The notes: generated from the sequence alone by a model not told the origin. DNA of 64,000 nt from CAIMUX01 sp964473865 (GCA_964473865.1 CAYYQN010000004.1:100403-164402), one strand, 5' to 3'; shown: positions 50,345 to 59,759, counted from the first letter of the stretch. A program made the numbers and translations.

Positions 50345-52858
50345 ATGAAACGCTCGATCTGTGCGCTGACAACGGCATTGGTCTTCGCGGCCGCTTTCTC
50401 GGCATCGGCGGCCCGGCTGCACGATATCCCGGTGACGCTCCACCAGCCCGACGGAACGCCGGTGCCGGCGTTCGTCTCGGGCGATGAGTACTTCCGGTGG
50501 GCGCATGATGCCCGAGGCTATGTCATCACGGAGAGCCCGGGAGACGGGCGACTGGTCTACGCCGCGTCGCGCGACGGCCTGTGGGTGCCGACGGAATGGA
50601 CCGTTGGCTCCGTCGATCCGGGCGCGAAGGGGCTCGACCCCCAAATGCCGGTGCCGATCTCGGAAGTCCGTCGCCGGATCGAGTTCTTCCGCAACCACAC
50701 CTCTCCGGATCGCCCCGTCGTCTCCGGAATGGCGAAGACCGGCCAGTTCAACAACATCGTAGTCTTCGTCCGCTTCTCCGATCAGACGGAGTTCCCCGAG
50801 TATGTCAGTCACTACGACGACATGTTCAACAACGCGACGCCCGGGCAGAACTCGATGATGAACTACTACCAGGAGGTGTCGTACGGACAGCTCTCGGTCA
50901 CGACCAGCTTCTTCCCGCAGTCCAGCACTTTGGTCCTCTCCTACCAGGACCCCCACCAACGGAGCTACTTCTCGCCGCGGTCGTACACCAATCCCGCCGG
51001 ATACGACACCGCGAACAGCGGGCTTCAAGGGGCGCAACGCCTGCATACGATGCTGCAGGCTGCGGTCAATCTCATCCGGGGCCAGGTGCCCGCGGCCCTC
51101 GACATCGATCGGGACGACGATGGCTATGTGGACAACGTCTGTTTCATCGCGCGCGGCACCTCCGATACCTGGAACGACTGGCTGTGGCCTCACATGTGGC
51201 AGCTCATGGCCGGATATGGCACCACCATCAACGGGAAGCAGGTCAGCACCTACAACTTCCAGCTGGCGGACATCCTGAATCGCGCGGAGGTCGGCACGGG
51301 GGTGTTGTGCCACGAGATGTTCCACTCGCTCGGAGCGCCGGACCTCTACCGGTATCAGGAAGGAAACGGGACGTTCTTTCCGGTCGGAGGGTGGGATCTG
51401 ATGGAGGACAACCGCAATCCTCCCCAACATATGACGAGCTACATGAAGTACCGCTACGGCGGATGGATCTCGTCTCTTCCGGTCATCTCGGCCAGCGGCA
51501 CCTACTCGCTGAATCCGGTGACCTCGTCCAGCAACAACTGTTATCGGATCAATTCGCCCAACACGGCCGACGAGTACTTCGTTGTGGAGTATCGAAGCCA
51601 GGCCTCGTCCGGATTCGAAGCCCAGGTGCCGGGGTCCGGACTCATTGTCTACCGGATCAACACCGCCGCTGACGGGAACGGGAACGCCCAGGGTCCGCCC
51701 GACGAGGTCTATGTCTATTGCCCCAACGGCACCAATACGGAGACCGGACTGAAGGACAGCGCCTTCTTCAGTGCCGCGGTGGGACGAACCTCCATCACGG
51801 ACCAGACGAACCCCTCTGCGTTCCTGTCCGACGGCCGGCCCGGCGGATTGCAGATCACCGGCATCGGCGCGGCCGCGGCCACGATCTCCTTCACCGTCAC
51901 CGTGGATGGCGGCACAGCTACGTGCGCTACCGAGCCCGGCGACGCCAACGGCTTCGGGGGAGTGAACATCCACGATCTGGTCGCCACCGTGAACGACATC
52001 CTGCAGACGCATCCTCTGGACGCGGCGGGCCGGGCCTGTGCCGACATGGCGGCGCCGGCGGGAACGATCGATCTCTTCGACCTGCTGGCGATCGTCGACC
52101 GGATTCTGCATCCGGGCGCGCTTCGTCCGGCGCCAACCGCGGATCCGGATGGAGCACCTGTCCCGCCGCTGACGGTGCGGACGGAGCAGGAGTCGGGCGC
52201 CTGGCGCCTCACCTTTGACGGCAGCCGCGTGGCCGGGATGCAGCTGGAGTTGCCGGTCGAGGCGTGGCCCTCCCCGGTCCCGCGACTGGAGGGAGGGGCT
52301 CCGGGGGTGAATCTCGATTGGGATGTCCAGGCCGGGAAGCTGCGCCTTCTGGTCTACGCCTCGAACGGCGGCGGGCTCGCGTCCGGAGAGTGCGCGCTGG
52401 TGTTGCCGGCGTCGCCATCGTGGTCTGGCGCGCCCCGGGACGCGGCGGCGGATCAGGGCGCGACTCCGGTCGTCGCGTCGTACCTTCCGCCGGGTTCTAC
52501 GCTCTGCTTCGCCTCGGCCCAGGGTCGGCCATTGCCGTTCATCCTCGCCGCGGACGAGCGAGCGAACGATCCCCGAGCGGCTCGCGTGCTGACGCTCGAG
52601 CCCAATCCCACGCGAGGAGAGGTGCGGTTCCGGGTCGCCGGACTGCTCCCTGGAGCCGTATCTCGAGTACGCGCGTGCGATGCCGCCGGGCGCTTCGTGG
52701 CCACCTGCACGTCCCTGGCGGCAGCCGAGGACGGCACGGCCGCGGGCGCATGGGACGGCCGCGACTCGAACGGGGCGCCGCTGCCGGCCGGAGTCTACTT
52801 CCTGGCTCCCGAGGGGGGGATTCGGGGTGGGGCGACCAAGCTTTTGATCGTGCGGTGA
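50345..52858 (+). CDS. Secreted M6-family metalloprotease with dockerin-like domain and sorting tail
   Basis: 837 aa, 18 bases after the lipoprotein gene, with GGGAGGAG before the ATG. Signal peptide 1-22 (MKRSICALTTALVFAAAF...). Residues about 100-500 are an M6 (immune inhibitor A-like) peptidase: HEMFH at 323-327, then SLGAPDLY. A dockerin-like domain at about 530-590 has two loops: GDANGFGGVNIHDL and DMAAPAGTIDLFDLL. The first lacks the acidic residue at loop position 5 and the second is one residue longer and lacks several ligands, so calcium binding is uncertain. The last 90 residues are a FlgD-like tail (EPNPTRGEVRFRVAG, ACDAAGRFVATC, LPAGVYFL). It would be the enzyme partner of the two cohesin proteins. 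Confidence 0.9.
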   Translation: MKRSICALTTALVFAAAFSASAARLHDIPVTLHQPDGTPVPAFVSGDEYFRWAHDARGYVITESPGDGRLVYAASRDGLWVPTEWTVGSVDPGAKGLDPQMPVPISEVRRRIEFFRNHTSPDRPVVSGMAKTGQFNNIVVFVRFSDQTEFPEYVSHYDDMFNNATPGQNSMMNYYQEVSYGQLSVTTSFFPQSSTLVLSYQDPHQRSYFSPRSYTNPAGYDTANSGLQGAQRLHTMLQAAVNLIRGQVPAALDIDRDDDGYVDNVCFIARGTSDTWNDWLWPHMWQLMAGYGTTINGKQVSTYNFQLADILNRAEVGTGVLCHEMFHSLGAPDLYRYQEGNGTFFPVGGWDLMEDNRNPPQHMTSYMKYRYGGWISSLPVISASGTYSLNPVTSSSNNCYRINSPNTADEYFVVEYRSQASSGFEAQVPGSGLIVYRINTAADGNGNAQGPPDEVYVYCPNGTNTETGLKDSAFFSAAVGRTSITDQTNPSAFLSDGRPGGLQITGIGAAAATISFTVTVDGGTATCATEPGDANGFGGVNIHDLVATVNDILQTHPLDAAGRACADMAAPAGTIDLFDLLAIVDRILHPGALRPAPTADPDGAPVPPLTVRTEQESGAWRLTFDGSRVAGMQLELPVEAWPSPVPRLEGGAPGVNLDWDVQAGKLRLLVYASNGGGLASGECALVLPASPSWSGAPRDAAADQGATPVVASYLPPGSTLCFASAQGRPLPFILAADERANDPRAARVLTLEPNPTRGEVRFRVAGLLPGAVSRVRACDAAGRFVATCTSLAAAEDGTAAGAWDGRDSNGAPLPAGVYFLAPEGGIRGGATKLLIVR

Positions 52859-53430
52859 TCCTCGCGTTCTAGCCTGGTGCCTTTCGGAACGGGAGGCAGG
52901 AGAAGCGGCGTCGCTCCTCGGTTGCCCCGGAGCGCCCGGTGACTCTGATCGGCTCGCGCGCCGGCCGCGCGGGGGTCAGCCGCCGCCGGGCGCGGCGTGC
53001 ACCTTGCACGCCGGACCCGGGTCGGGCACGCACCTTGCGAGTCGCTCTACGCTCGTTGCCCGAGCCTCCGCCCGCGCCGTCCGGATTCCGCCGCCATCGC
53101 ATGATCCCGGCCGATTCCGGGTGATTTGCCCCAGCTGCGAGGTGGTCGCGCCCGCAATCCGTCCGCTCGGCGCTTGAAGGCGTGCTCCGTCCGTTCCGCT
53201 TCTGATTGTGGTTCTTCGCATTGGACCCGACCGCCCAGGGGAGGCTCCGGAGGGCGGGCGGTCGTCTCCCGCGGCACGCAGGTTGCCTCTCTGCCTGGTG
53301 GGCCGAGGATCCCCGCGGGGCCTGGGTGGTCAGACTCAACCGGTGGGATGTCCGGCCCGATACATGCACGGAGCTTTTCAGGGAACACCCCCGGGGGAGC
53401 CCGGGGCAGGGCGGCAGGCCAGGAGACACC
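52859..53430. other. Non-coding interval after the operon
   Basis: 572 bases between the M6 protease and the response regulator. I see no supported gene on either strand; open frames here have no ribosome site or family signature. The stretch holds one perfect hairpin, GGCGTGCA (52994-53001) with TGCACGCC (53005-53012), which is about 135 bases after the protease and lacks a T-run. The end of the interval is the ribosome site of the next gene, AGGAG at 53421-53425. Confidence 0.5.
52994..53012 (+). terminator. Weak candidate hairpin after the M6 protease
   Basis: A perfect 8-bp inverted repeat, GGCGTGCA with TGCACGCC, around a 3-base loop. No T-run follows. It may help end the operon transcript or be unrelated. 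Confidence 0.25.
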
Positions 53431-54384
53431 TTGTTCACCACCGAAACCACAAGATCGAACGGCCGAATTCTCGTCGTTGAGGATGAGGACGTCCTCCAGA
53501 TGGTGCTGAAGCTCCAGCTGGAGGCTGCCGGCTATGAGGTGGACGTCGCCGGCGACGGCCTCGCCGGGCTGAAGGCGGTGGAGGAGAATCCCCCCGACCT
53601 GATCCTGATGGATGTCGTGATGCCCGGAGTGAACGGGAACGAAGTCTGCCATCAACTCAAGTCCAGCCAGCGCACGCGGCAGATCCCCATCATCATGCTC
53701 ACCGCCATGTCCGGCGCGGAAGACAAGATTCGGGGCCTGGACCAGGGCGCCAACGACTACATCACCAAACCGTTCGAGCGGAAGGAGCTGCTGGCGCGGG
53801 TCGGCAACCTTCTCGCGTGGGGGCGGCTGCAGCGCGACTCCAATCCACTGACCGGACTGCCCGGCAACATCAGCATCGAAGCGGAGCTGGCGCGCCGGCT
53901 CGAGGCGCAGCTCCCGTTCGTCTTCATGTATGTCGACCTCGACAACTTTAAGCCATTCAACGACTTCTATAGCTATCAGAAGGGTGACCAGGCGATCCGT
54001 CTGGTGGCTCTTCTCCTCCAGCGCGTGGTCGAGCGTGACGGATGCCCGTGCGACTTCGTGGGGCACATCGGCGGTGACGACTTCGTCCTGATCCTCGACG
54101 CGGCGCGCGCCCGCGAGGTCGGGAACGAGTTCATCCGCGAGTTCGATTCGGAGATACCCGAACTGTACAGCAAGACCGATCGGGCTCGAGGCTTCACGCA
54201 GGTGCTGAATCGGAAGGGCGAGCTCGAACGGTATCCAATCATGACCGTCACGATGGCCGCGGTCGTCGTAGAGGCCAGGAACTACACGCACGTGGCGCAG
54301 ATCTCCGACGTTGCCGCGGAGTTGAAGCACCACGGCAAGCAGCAGCAGGGGAGTGTCATCGTCTGGGACCGCCGCGAATCGTGA
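53431..54384 (+). CDS. Response regulator with GGDEF-type domain (GGDDF)
   Basis: 317 aa from a TTG at 53431, chosen because AGGAG lies five bases upstream and no ATG or GTG fits before the receiver domain. Receiver domain (about 10-125): acidic pair in VVEDED, phospho-Asp in LILMDVVMPG, and the Lys in YITKPFE. The C-terminal half is GGDEF-like: LTGLPGN, VDLDNFKPFNDFY, and the active loop GGDDF in place of GGDEF. The Asp change is tolerated in some active cyclases, so it may make cyclic di-GMP, but this is unproven. A second response regulator follows 33 bases later. No histidine kinase is in the window. Confidence 0.9.
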   Translation: MFTTETTRSNGRILVVEDEDVLQMVLKLQLEAAGYEVDVAGDGLAGLKAVEENPPDLILMDVVMPGVNGNEVCHQLKSSQRTRQIPIIMLTAMSGAEDKIRGLDQGANDYITKPFERKELLARVGNLLAWGRLQRDSNPLTGLPGNISIEAELARRLEAQLPFVFMYVDLDNFKPFNDFYSYQKGDQAIRLVALLLQRVVERDGCPCDFVGHIGGDDFVLILDAARAREVGNEFIREFDSEIPELYSKTDRARGFTQVLNRKGELERYPIMTVTMAAVVVEARNYTHVAQISDVAAELKHHGKQQQGSVIVWDRRES

Positions 54385-54417
54385 AAGCGGCGGAGTGACC
54401 CGGCACCGGAGGTTCGT

Positions 54418-54816
54418 GTGGATCGCAAACGTATTCTGGTTGTCGATGATGAGATCTACATCGTCCACATTCTCGAATTCACCCTCACCATGGAAGGGTA
54501 CGAGGTGCTGACCGCCGCCGATGGCGAAGAAGCCCTCCGGCGACTGGAGCAGGATCGTCCCGACCTGGTGGTGCTCGACATCATGATGCCGAAGGTGGAC
54601 GGCTACGAGGTGCTGCGCCGCATCCGGGCCGATGAGGAGTTCCGGCAACTGCCGGTCATCCTGCTCTCGGCCAAGGGGCGGCCCATCGACCGCCAGACCG
54701 GTCTCGACATCGGTGCCGATGACTACATCGTCAAACCGTTCAGTCCGCGCAGACTGCTGGAGAAGATCCAGGACCTGCTGGAACGGACCCGGCTGAACCA
54801 GGTCTCCAACTACTAG
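54418..54816 (+). CDS. Single-domain response regulator
   Basis: 132 aa from a GTG at 54418, with GGAGG five bases upstream. Only a receiver domain is present: VVDDE, the phospho-Asp in LVVLDIMMPKVDGYE, a Ser/Ala in LLSAKGRPIDRQ and Lys in YIVKPFSPRRL. Without an output domain it probably relays phosphate or controls a partner by binding. It likely works with the GGDEF-type regulator just upstream. The sensor kinase is not in the window. Confidence 0.92.
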   Translation: MDRKRILVVDDEIYIVHILEFTLTMEGYEVLTAADGEEALRRLEQDRPDLVVLDIMMPKVDGYEVLRRIRADEEFRQLPVILLSAKGRPIDRQTGLDIGADDYIVKPFSPRRLLEKIQDLLERTRLNQVSNY

Positions 54817-54970
54817 CCGGCTCCAGCCGACACTCCGCGCGGCGGGCCCCGGGTGTTCTCCCCTCACTCGGGCCCGCCGCTTGTATTCCCCCGGTCTCCC
54901 GGTCCGCGCTTCGGACGCGTACTTTCCGTGCGTGCGCGGCCCTGGGCGGTCCGCTAGGCTTGCTGCCGCC

Positions 54971-57058
54971 ATGCCTCCCCGCAAACCACTCGCACAGGTC
55001 GCCGTTCCCTTGGGGCTGCGCCGCGTCTTCAGCTATCGGGTGCCGCCCGAGCTCCGGGGGCAGCTTGAGGTCGGACATCGCGTACGCATCCCGTTCGGCG
55101 CCCGGCGCGCCCACGGTTACGTGGTCGGCTTCACCCGCGAGGCGCCCGATGCGAAGCTTCGTGCCATCACCGCAATCGAGCCTCCGGAGGTTGTCGTCTC
55201 GCCGGAGATCTTGCGGCTCACCCAATGGGTGGCGGACTACTACCTGACGCCCTGGGGCCAGGTCTTGGAGGCGGCCCTTCCGCCCGCGGTGCGGCACGGC
55301 GGCGCCCCGGTGCCCGGCCGCGCGCGCCGGATGAGAGAGGCGCCGGCCGCGGCCGATGCGGCGGCGGACCCCGGGCTGATCGCGGTCGGGGACGAACCGG
55401 AACCGCCGCCGGTGCTCCAGCAGGAGCAGGCGGCCGCCGCGTCCGCGGTTGCCGAGACGCTCGCGGCCCGCCAGTTCGCCGCCCTGCTCCTCCTGGGGGT
55501 AACGGGCAGCGGCAAGACCGAAGTCTATCTCGACGCGGCGGAGCGGGTGGTGGCCGAGGGTGGGGGAGTGCTGTTCCTGGTGCCCGAGATCGCGATGGGC
55601 ACCCAGATCCTCTCCCGCGTGCTCCGCCGGTTTCGGGGGAAGGCCGGGCTCTATCACAGCCAGACCGGGGATTCCGAGCGGCGGCGGATCTGGAATGAAG
55701 CGCGCACCGGGCGGCTGCCGGTGGTGGTGGGGACCCGCAGCGCCGTCTTCGTGCCGGTGCCGGATCTCCGCCTGGTGGTGGTCGACGAGGAGCACGAGAC
55801 GGCGTACAAACAGGGAGACGCGCCGCGCTACAACGGCCGCGACACGGCGGTGATGCGCGCTCGCCTGGAACGGGCAACGATTGTCCTGGGCTCGGCCACG
55901 CCGTCGCTGGAAAGCCTGTTCAACGCCGAGGCGGGGAAGTACCGGCTCCTGCGACTGCGCGAACGGATCGACGCCCGGCCGCAGGCGCGGGTCACGCTGG
56001 TCGATCTGAACCAAGCGCGTGGCGGTGATCCGCCGGAACGGGGCCGGCCGCGCCCGGTGAGACTCCCCGCACCGGTTCTCTCGCCCCTGTTGCTGCGCGC
56101 CGTGCAGGAGCGGCTCGATCGCGGCGAGCAGTCGATCCTCTTCCTCAACCGACGCGGCCACTCCACCGTGGTGCAGTGCGCGGCCTGTGGCGAGGCGCTG
56201 AATTGCGAGCAGTGCGATGTGGTGATGACCTTCCACCGGCCGGACGAGTTGATCCGATGCCACTACTGCAGCGCGTCCCGCCCCGTCCCGCCGTCGTGTC
56301 CGGTCTGCCAGGGAGGTCGGTTTCTCTACAACGGGGTGGGCACCCAGAAGGTGGAGGAGATGTTGGCGGCGACCTTCCCGCTGGCGAGGGTGGCCCGGCT
56401 CGACCTGGACGCGGTGCGCCGGCGGGGGGCCCACGGGCTCGTGGTTTCCGCCATGGAGCGCGGCGAAATCGACATTCTCCTGGGGACCCAGATGGTGGCC
56501 AAGGGGTTCCATTTTCCGCGCGTCACCCTGGTGGGAGTGCTGCAGGCCGACCGCGAGTTGCTGCAGCCCGACTTCCGGGCCGGGGAGCGGGCGTTTCAGC
56601 TCTTGACGCAGGTGGCCGGCCGGTCGGGGCGCAGCGAAACGGCGGGAGAGGTCGTCTTCCAGTCCTTGGTGCCGGGACATCCGGTGATCGCGGCCGCGGC
56701 CGCCGGGGACTACACGGGTTTCGCCCGCCGCGAGCTGGAGCTGCGCCGCGTTCTCGGCTATCCGCCCTATCGGCGGATGATCGATCTTCTGGTCGACGGT
56801 ACGGATGCCGATCACGTCCGCCGGCGGGCCGAAGCGTTGCGGGATCTGCTCGCGGGATGCGAAGGGGTGGAGATCCTCGGTCCAGCGCCGATGCCGCATG
56901 CGCGGTTGAAGGGCCGCCACCGCTGGCATCTCACGCTGCGGAGCCGCTCGGTCAGGAATCTCCACGCCGCGGCCTTGTCCGCGCTCGAATCGCCGGCGCC
57001 GGCGGGTCTGTCCCGGACCCGGCTCCTGGTTGACGTCGATCCGGTGGGGATGTCCTAG
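54971..57058 (+). CDS. priA: Primosomal protein N', replication restart helicase
   Basis: 695 aa from the ATG at 54971 (MPPRKPLAQVAVPLGLRRVFSY), the family-typical start though without a clear ribosome site. The N-terminal 3'-end-binding domain (about 1-105) is followed by helicase motifs: Walker A GVTGSGKTEVY, DEEHETAYKQ in place of DEAH, and GSATPSLESL. The zinc-binding Cys set is present: CAACGEALNCEQC and, after a spacer, CHYCSASRPVPPSCPVC. It reloads the replicative helicase at stalled forks. A Pro/Ala-rich insert lies before Walker A. A hairpin follows the stop. Confidence 0.95.
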   Translation: MPPRKPLAQVAVPLGLRRVFSYRVPPELRGQLEVGHRVRIPFGARRAHGYVVGFTREAPDAKLRAITAIEPPEVVVSPEILRLTQWVADYYLTPWGQVLEAALPPAVRHGGAPVPGRARRMREAPAAADAAADPGLIAVGDEPEPPPVLQQEQAAAASAVAETLAARQFAALLLLGVTGSGKTEVYLDAAERVVAEGGGVLFLVPEIAMGTQILSRVLRRFRGKAGLYHSQTGDSERRRIWNEARTGRLPVVVGTRSAVFVPVPDLRLVVVDEEHETAYKQGDAPRYNGRDTAVMRARLERATIVLGSATPSLESLFNAEAGKYRLLRLRERIDARPQARVTLVDLNQARGGDPPERGRPRPVRLPAPVLSPLLLRAVQERLDRGEQSILFLNRRGHSTVVQCAACGEALNCEQCDVVMTFHRPDELIRCHYCSASRPVPPSCPVCQGGRFLYNGVGTQKVEEMLAATFPLARVARLDLDAVRRRGAHGLVVSAMERGEIDILLGTQMVAKGFHFPRVTLVGVLQADRELLQPDFRAGERAFQLLTQVAGRSGRSETAGEVVFQSLVPGHPVIAAAAAGDYTGFARRELELRRVLGYPPYRRMIDLLVDGTDADHVRRRAEALRDLLAGCEGVEILGPAPMPHARLKGRHRWHLTLRSRSVRNLHAAALSALESPAPAGLSRTRLLVDVDPVGMS

Positions 57059-57077
57059 CAGGCCGCTTGGGTTCGTC

Positions 57078-57099
57078 GGCAGCCTGCAAGCAGGCTGCC
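57078..57099 (+). terminator. Hairpin after priA
   Basis: GGCAGCCTG (57078-57086) pairs perfectly with CAGGCTGCC (57091-57099) over CAAG. It starts 20 bases after the priA stop. No T-run follows, so it is terminator-like only. Confidence 0.5.
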
Positions 57100-57221
57100 T
57101 GGGTGCTTCCGCAGCCGGACAGGCGCCTTGTGAGATCTCCGGCGGCGGATCAGCGTTCTCCCGGCGTGCGCAGAGGTGATTCGCCGCTGTTCACTCCGGC
57201 CCGCCGTGGTACGGTCCCCTC

Positions 57222-57908
57222 ATGTCGGATGCCCGAACCATGATCGCCGCGGCCTCGCTCATCTGCTTCGACAACGACGGAACGCTCTTTGCCTCGCACG
57301 AGGTGGCGAATCCGGCGATCCAGCGCAGCTACGTGTGGTTCTGCCGCGAGCGAGGTCTCGACCTGCCGCCGCCTTCCGATGAGGAGATCTGCCGCCTGAC
57401 CGGCAAGCCCGGGCCGGAGTTCGCCCGTGACCTGCTCCCCGCACCACTGCAGGGCGAGTCGGCGCGCTTCCGGGAGATCTGTCTGGAGGAAGAAGAACGA
57501 GAGGTCCTCGCGCGCGGACGCCTCTTTACGGGGATTGAGTCGATGCTCCTGGCGCTGCGGTCGGCCGGCCGGAAGGTCGTTCTGGTGACAAATGCCGGGG
57601 AACGCTATCTGTCGGCGGTCTCCCGGCGGGCCGGATACGACCGGCTCCTGGACGGTGCCTACTACTTCGGCCAGAACGGGCGCACCAGCAAGGGGGAGAT
57701 GATCCGCGCCGCCATGCGGGACCACGGCCGGCCCGACGCGGTCATGGTCGGAGATCGTGAAAGCGACCTGCGGGGCGCGCGGGACGCCGGGGTCTGGTTC
57801 GTGGGCTGCCGGTACGGGTACGGGACGCCGGAGGAACTGGCCGGCGCGGATGTGAATGTGCCGGATGTCGCCGCCCTCGCCAGGGTGCTCGGGCTGGCGG
57901 CGCGCTGA
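57222..57908 (+). CDS. HAD-family hydrolase (phosphoglycolate phosphatase-like)
   Basis: 228 aa. The HAD nucleophile motif is CFDNDGTLF (DxDGT form), a Thr motif is in VVLVTNAGE, the Lys in TSKGEMI, and acidic motif 4 is MVGDRESDLRGARDAG. A helical cap of about 70 residues sits between motifs 1 and 2. The layout is that of phosphoglycolate phosphatase and other small-molecule phosphatases, but the substrate is not clear. The start could instead be the ATG at 57240. No close partner. Confidence 0.88.
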   Translation: MSDARTMIAAASLICFDNDGTLFASHEVANPAIQRSYVWFCRERGLDLPPPSDEEICRLTGKPGPEFARDLLPAPLQGESARFREICLEEEEREVLARGRLFTGIESMLLALRSAGRKVVLVTNAGERYLSAVSRRAGYDRLLDGAYYFGQNGRTSKGEMIRAAMRDHGRPDAVMVGDRESDLRGARDAGVWFVGCRYGYGTPEELAGADVNVPDVAALARVLGLAAR

Positions 57909-58070
57909 AGGGCCGAGTTGGGCAAGGCTCTCCGGCATCCTGCAGGTGCTGTTCCCGGCGGCGGCGGACTGGCCCGGCGAAGCAGTTGCGCTCTTGGGAG
58001 AGACTGATCTCAATTTCCGGGCGAGCGGGTTGAAGCCGCGCCGGGCCGCTGGAGATGACCTGTCGCGGTC

Positions 58071-58099
58071 TTGACACTCTCCGGAACGGTCCCTACGCT
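58071..58099 (+). promoter_or_regulatory. Promoter of the TPR/FxLYD lipoprotein
   Basis: A perfect TTGACA at 58071-58076, a 17-base spacer, and TACGCT at 58094-58099. The predicted leader is about 67 nt. Confidence 0.55.
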
Positions 58100-58172
58100 C
58101 GCTCGGATGGATCCTCGACTCTCGCGGATCCCGGGCCCAAGGAAACCCAGTCTGGGGGATGAGGTGACGAAG

Positions 58173-59759
58173 ATGACGAGACGCTGGAGTTTTCTCGCCG
58201 TTTTGATGGGGCTGGTTCTCGCTGTCCTGGGAACGAGCTGCGGCGGCAACCCCAACCTGTCCGGCGGAAAGCTGCATTTTGACCAGGCCGGCCGGCTCAC
58301 GGATCCGGTCGAGCGCGCGGCGCGATTCGGGCGCGCCCGCGACACCTTCCGCAAGGCGGTGGAAGAGCTCCCCCAGAGCGGCGAGCCCCGGCTGCGGCTC
58401 GGGATGGCGTACGCCGAGCTGGGACAACCGGACTCGGCCTGCGTGTGGTTTGACGAAGCGATCAAGACCGATCCCCTGATCGCCAAGGACACGCAAAACG
58501 CTCGGGACCACTACTGGAGCGTGATGTTCAACGCCGGGCTGGCGTCCGCCAAGGCCGCCATGGAGGCGGAGAAGGGGGAGAACAAGCCCAAGGCCGACAG
58601 CCTCTACCGCGCCTCGCTTGCCGACTACCGCAAGGCGTTGGTCTATGCTCCGGAGCGACCCGAGACCCACAACTCCTGCGGCGTGGTCTACAACAACCTC
58701 GGCATGGTCGACAGCGCTCTGGTCGCCTTCGCCCGGGCCCAGCAATACGCTCCAAACGACACGAAGATCCATGGCTTGCGGATCTCCGTGCTCAAGCGGG
58801 AAGGGGACCGTCTCTACGAGGAGGCGCAGCGGAAGGCGGAAATCCCCGACACCGTGGGCGCGGTCGCCTCCTACAAGGCTTCGCAGAGCTACTTCCAGCA
58901 GGCCCTCGACCTCAAGCCGGCGGACACCAACCTGGTGTTCTATCTGAACTGGTACCTGGGCGTGACCTCCTATGAGCTGGCCAACCTGCTCCCGGCCGAG
59001 CGGGACCGTCTGCAGGAGGCGGCCGTCGGCTACTACCAGAACGTGCTCAAGGACGACCCCACCTATCTCGACGTCCTGTACAACCTCTATGTCATCCTGA
59101 AGGACGCAAAGAAGGGACCGGAGACCCTCGAGATCGCCAAGCGCATGGTCGATCTGCGCGCTAAGGAGGGCTCCTACTGGGGTCTCTACGGTAGTGCCCA
59201 GCGCCTGGCCGGACACAATGACCGGGTCATGGGACCGAGCCTCATTCGGGCGGCCCTCAAGGATGGCAACGACGTCGATCCGGCACAGGCCCAGACCCGG
59301 GCAACCGCCGCCGGCCCGGCGTCCGACATCATGCGCCGCTACCGGGAAAACGGTGCTCCGGACGAGATCCGCCTGTTCTCGCTTCAGGGGAAAGAGGTGG
59401 AGTGCTGGTTCTACTGGACCCGCGGCTCGGCCTTCGGGTTCACCGGCGGTTCAGAGGCCTTTGCCGAGTCCTTCGCCCCGGCCGGGACCCTCTCGGTGGA
59501 CGACGCGCAGATCATCGACCGCAACGGCTCGAAGTTCATCACCGGGACGGTCTCCAACAGCGGGAACTACGCCTACAAGTACTGCCGCGTCGAGTTCAAT
59601 CTCCTGGACGACACCGGGCAGGTCGGCTGGGTCTCTTCCTCGGTGGACAAGCTCGATCCGAAGGGGAAGTGGAACTTCGAGATACCGCTCACGGGGGACG
59701 GGGCCAAGGCGACGCGTATCGAGCCGCCCGATCCGGCATACCCGGTGAACGGCTTCTAG
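58173..59759 (+). CDS. Lipoprotein with TPRs and an FxLYD-like domain
   Basis: 528 aa from the ATG at 58173, with GAGGTG eight bases upstream. The lipobox LGTSCGG places the lipidated Cys near residue 24. About 40-380 are TPR-like repeats (RLRLGMAYAELGQPDSACVWFDEAI; NSCGVVYNNLGMVDSALVAFARA). The last 80 residues match the FxLYD domain (FITGTVSNSGNYAYKYCRVEFNLLDDTGQ), found in secreted proteins where it is thought to bind proteins. It is probably a membrane-anchored scaffold; the partner is not known. It has its own promoter. Confidence 0.88.
   Translation: MTRRWSFLAVLMGLVLAVLGTSCGGNPNLSGGKLHFDQAGRLTDPVERAARFGRARDTFRKAVEELPQSGEPRLRLGMAYAELGQPDSACVWFDEAIKTDPLIAKDTQNARDHYWSVMFNAGLASAKAAMEAEKGENKPKADSLYRASLADYRKALVYAPERPETHNSCGVVYNNLGMVDSALVAFARAQQYAPNDTKIHGLRISVLKREGDRLYEEAQRKAEIPDTVGAVASYKASQSYFQQALDLKPADTNLVFYLNWYLGVTSYELANLLPAERDRLQEAAVGYYQNVLKDDPTYLDVLYNLYVILKDAKKGPETLEIAKRMVDLRAKEGSYWGLYGSAQRLAGHNDRVMGPSLIRAALKDGNDVDPAQAQTRATAAGPASDIMRRYRENGAPDEIRLFSLQGKEVECWFYWTRGSAFGFTGGSEAFAESFAPAGTLSVDDAQIIDRNGSKFITGTVSNSGNYAYKYCRVEFNLLDDTGQVGWVSSSVDKLDPKGKWNFEIPLTGDGAKATRIEPPDPAYPVNGF

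Noticed and set aside
49307..52111. Minus-strand open frame of over 900 codons opposite the lipoprotein and M6 protease
   Set aside because: Antisense shadow; the plus-strand proteins have lipobox, HEMFH and dockerin-like motifs.
52869..53450. Minus-strand gene of 193 codons after the M6 protease
   Set aside because: Arg/Pro-rich composition, no ribosome site, no recognisable domain, and it overlaps the ribosome site of the response regulator.
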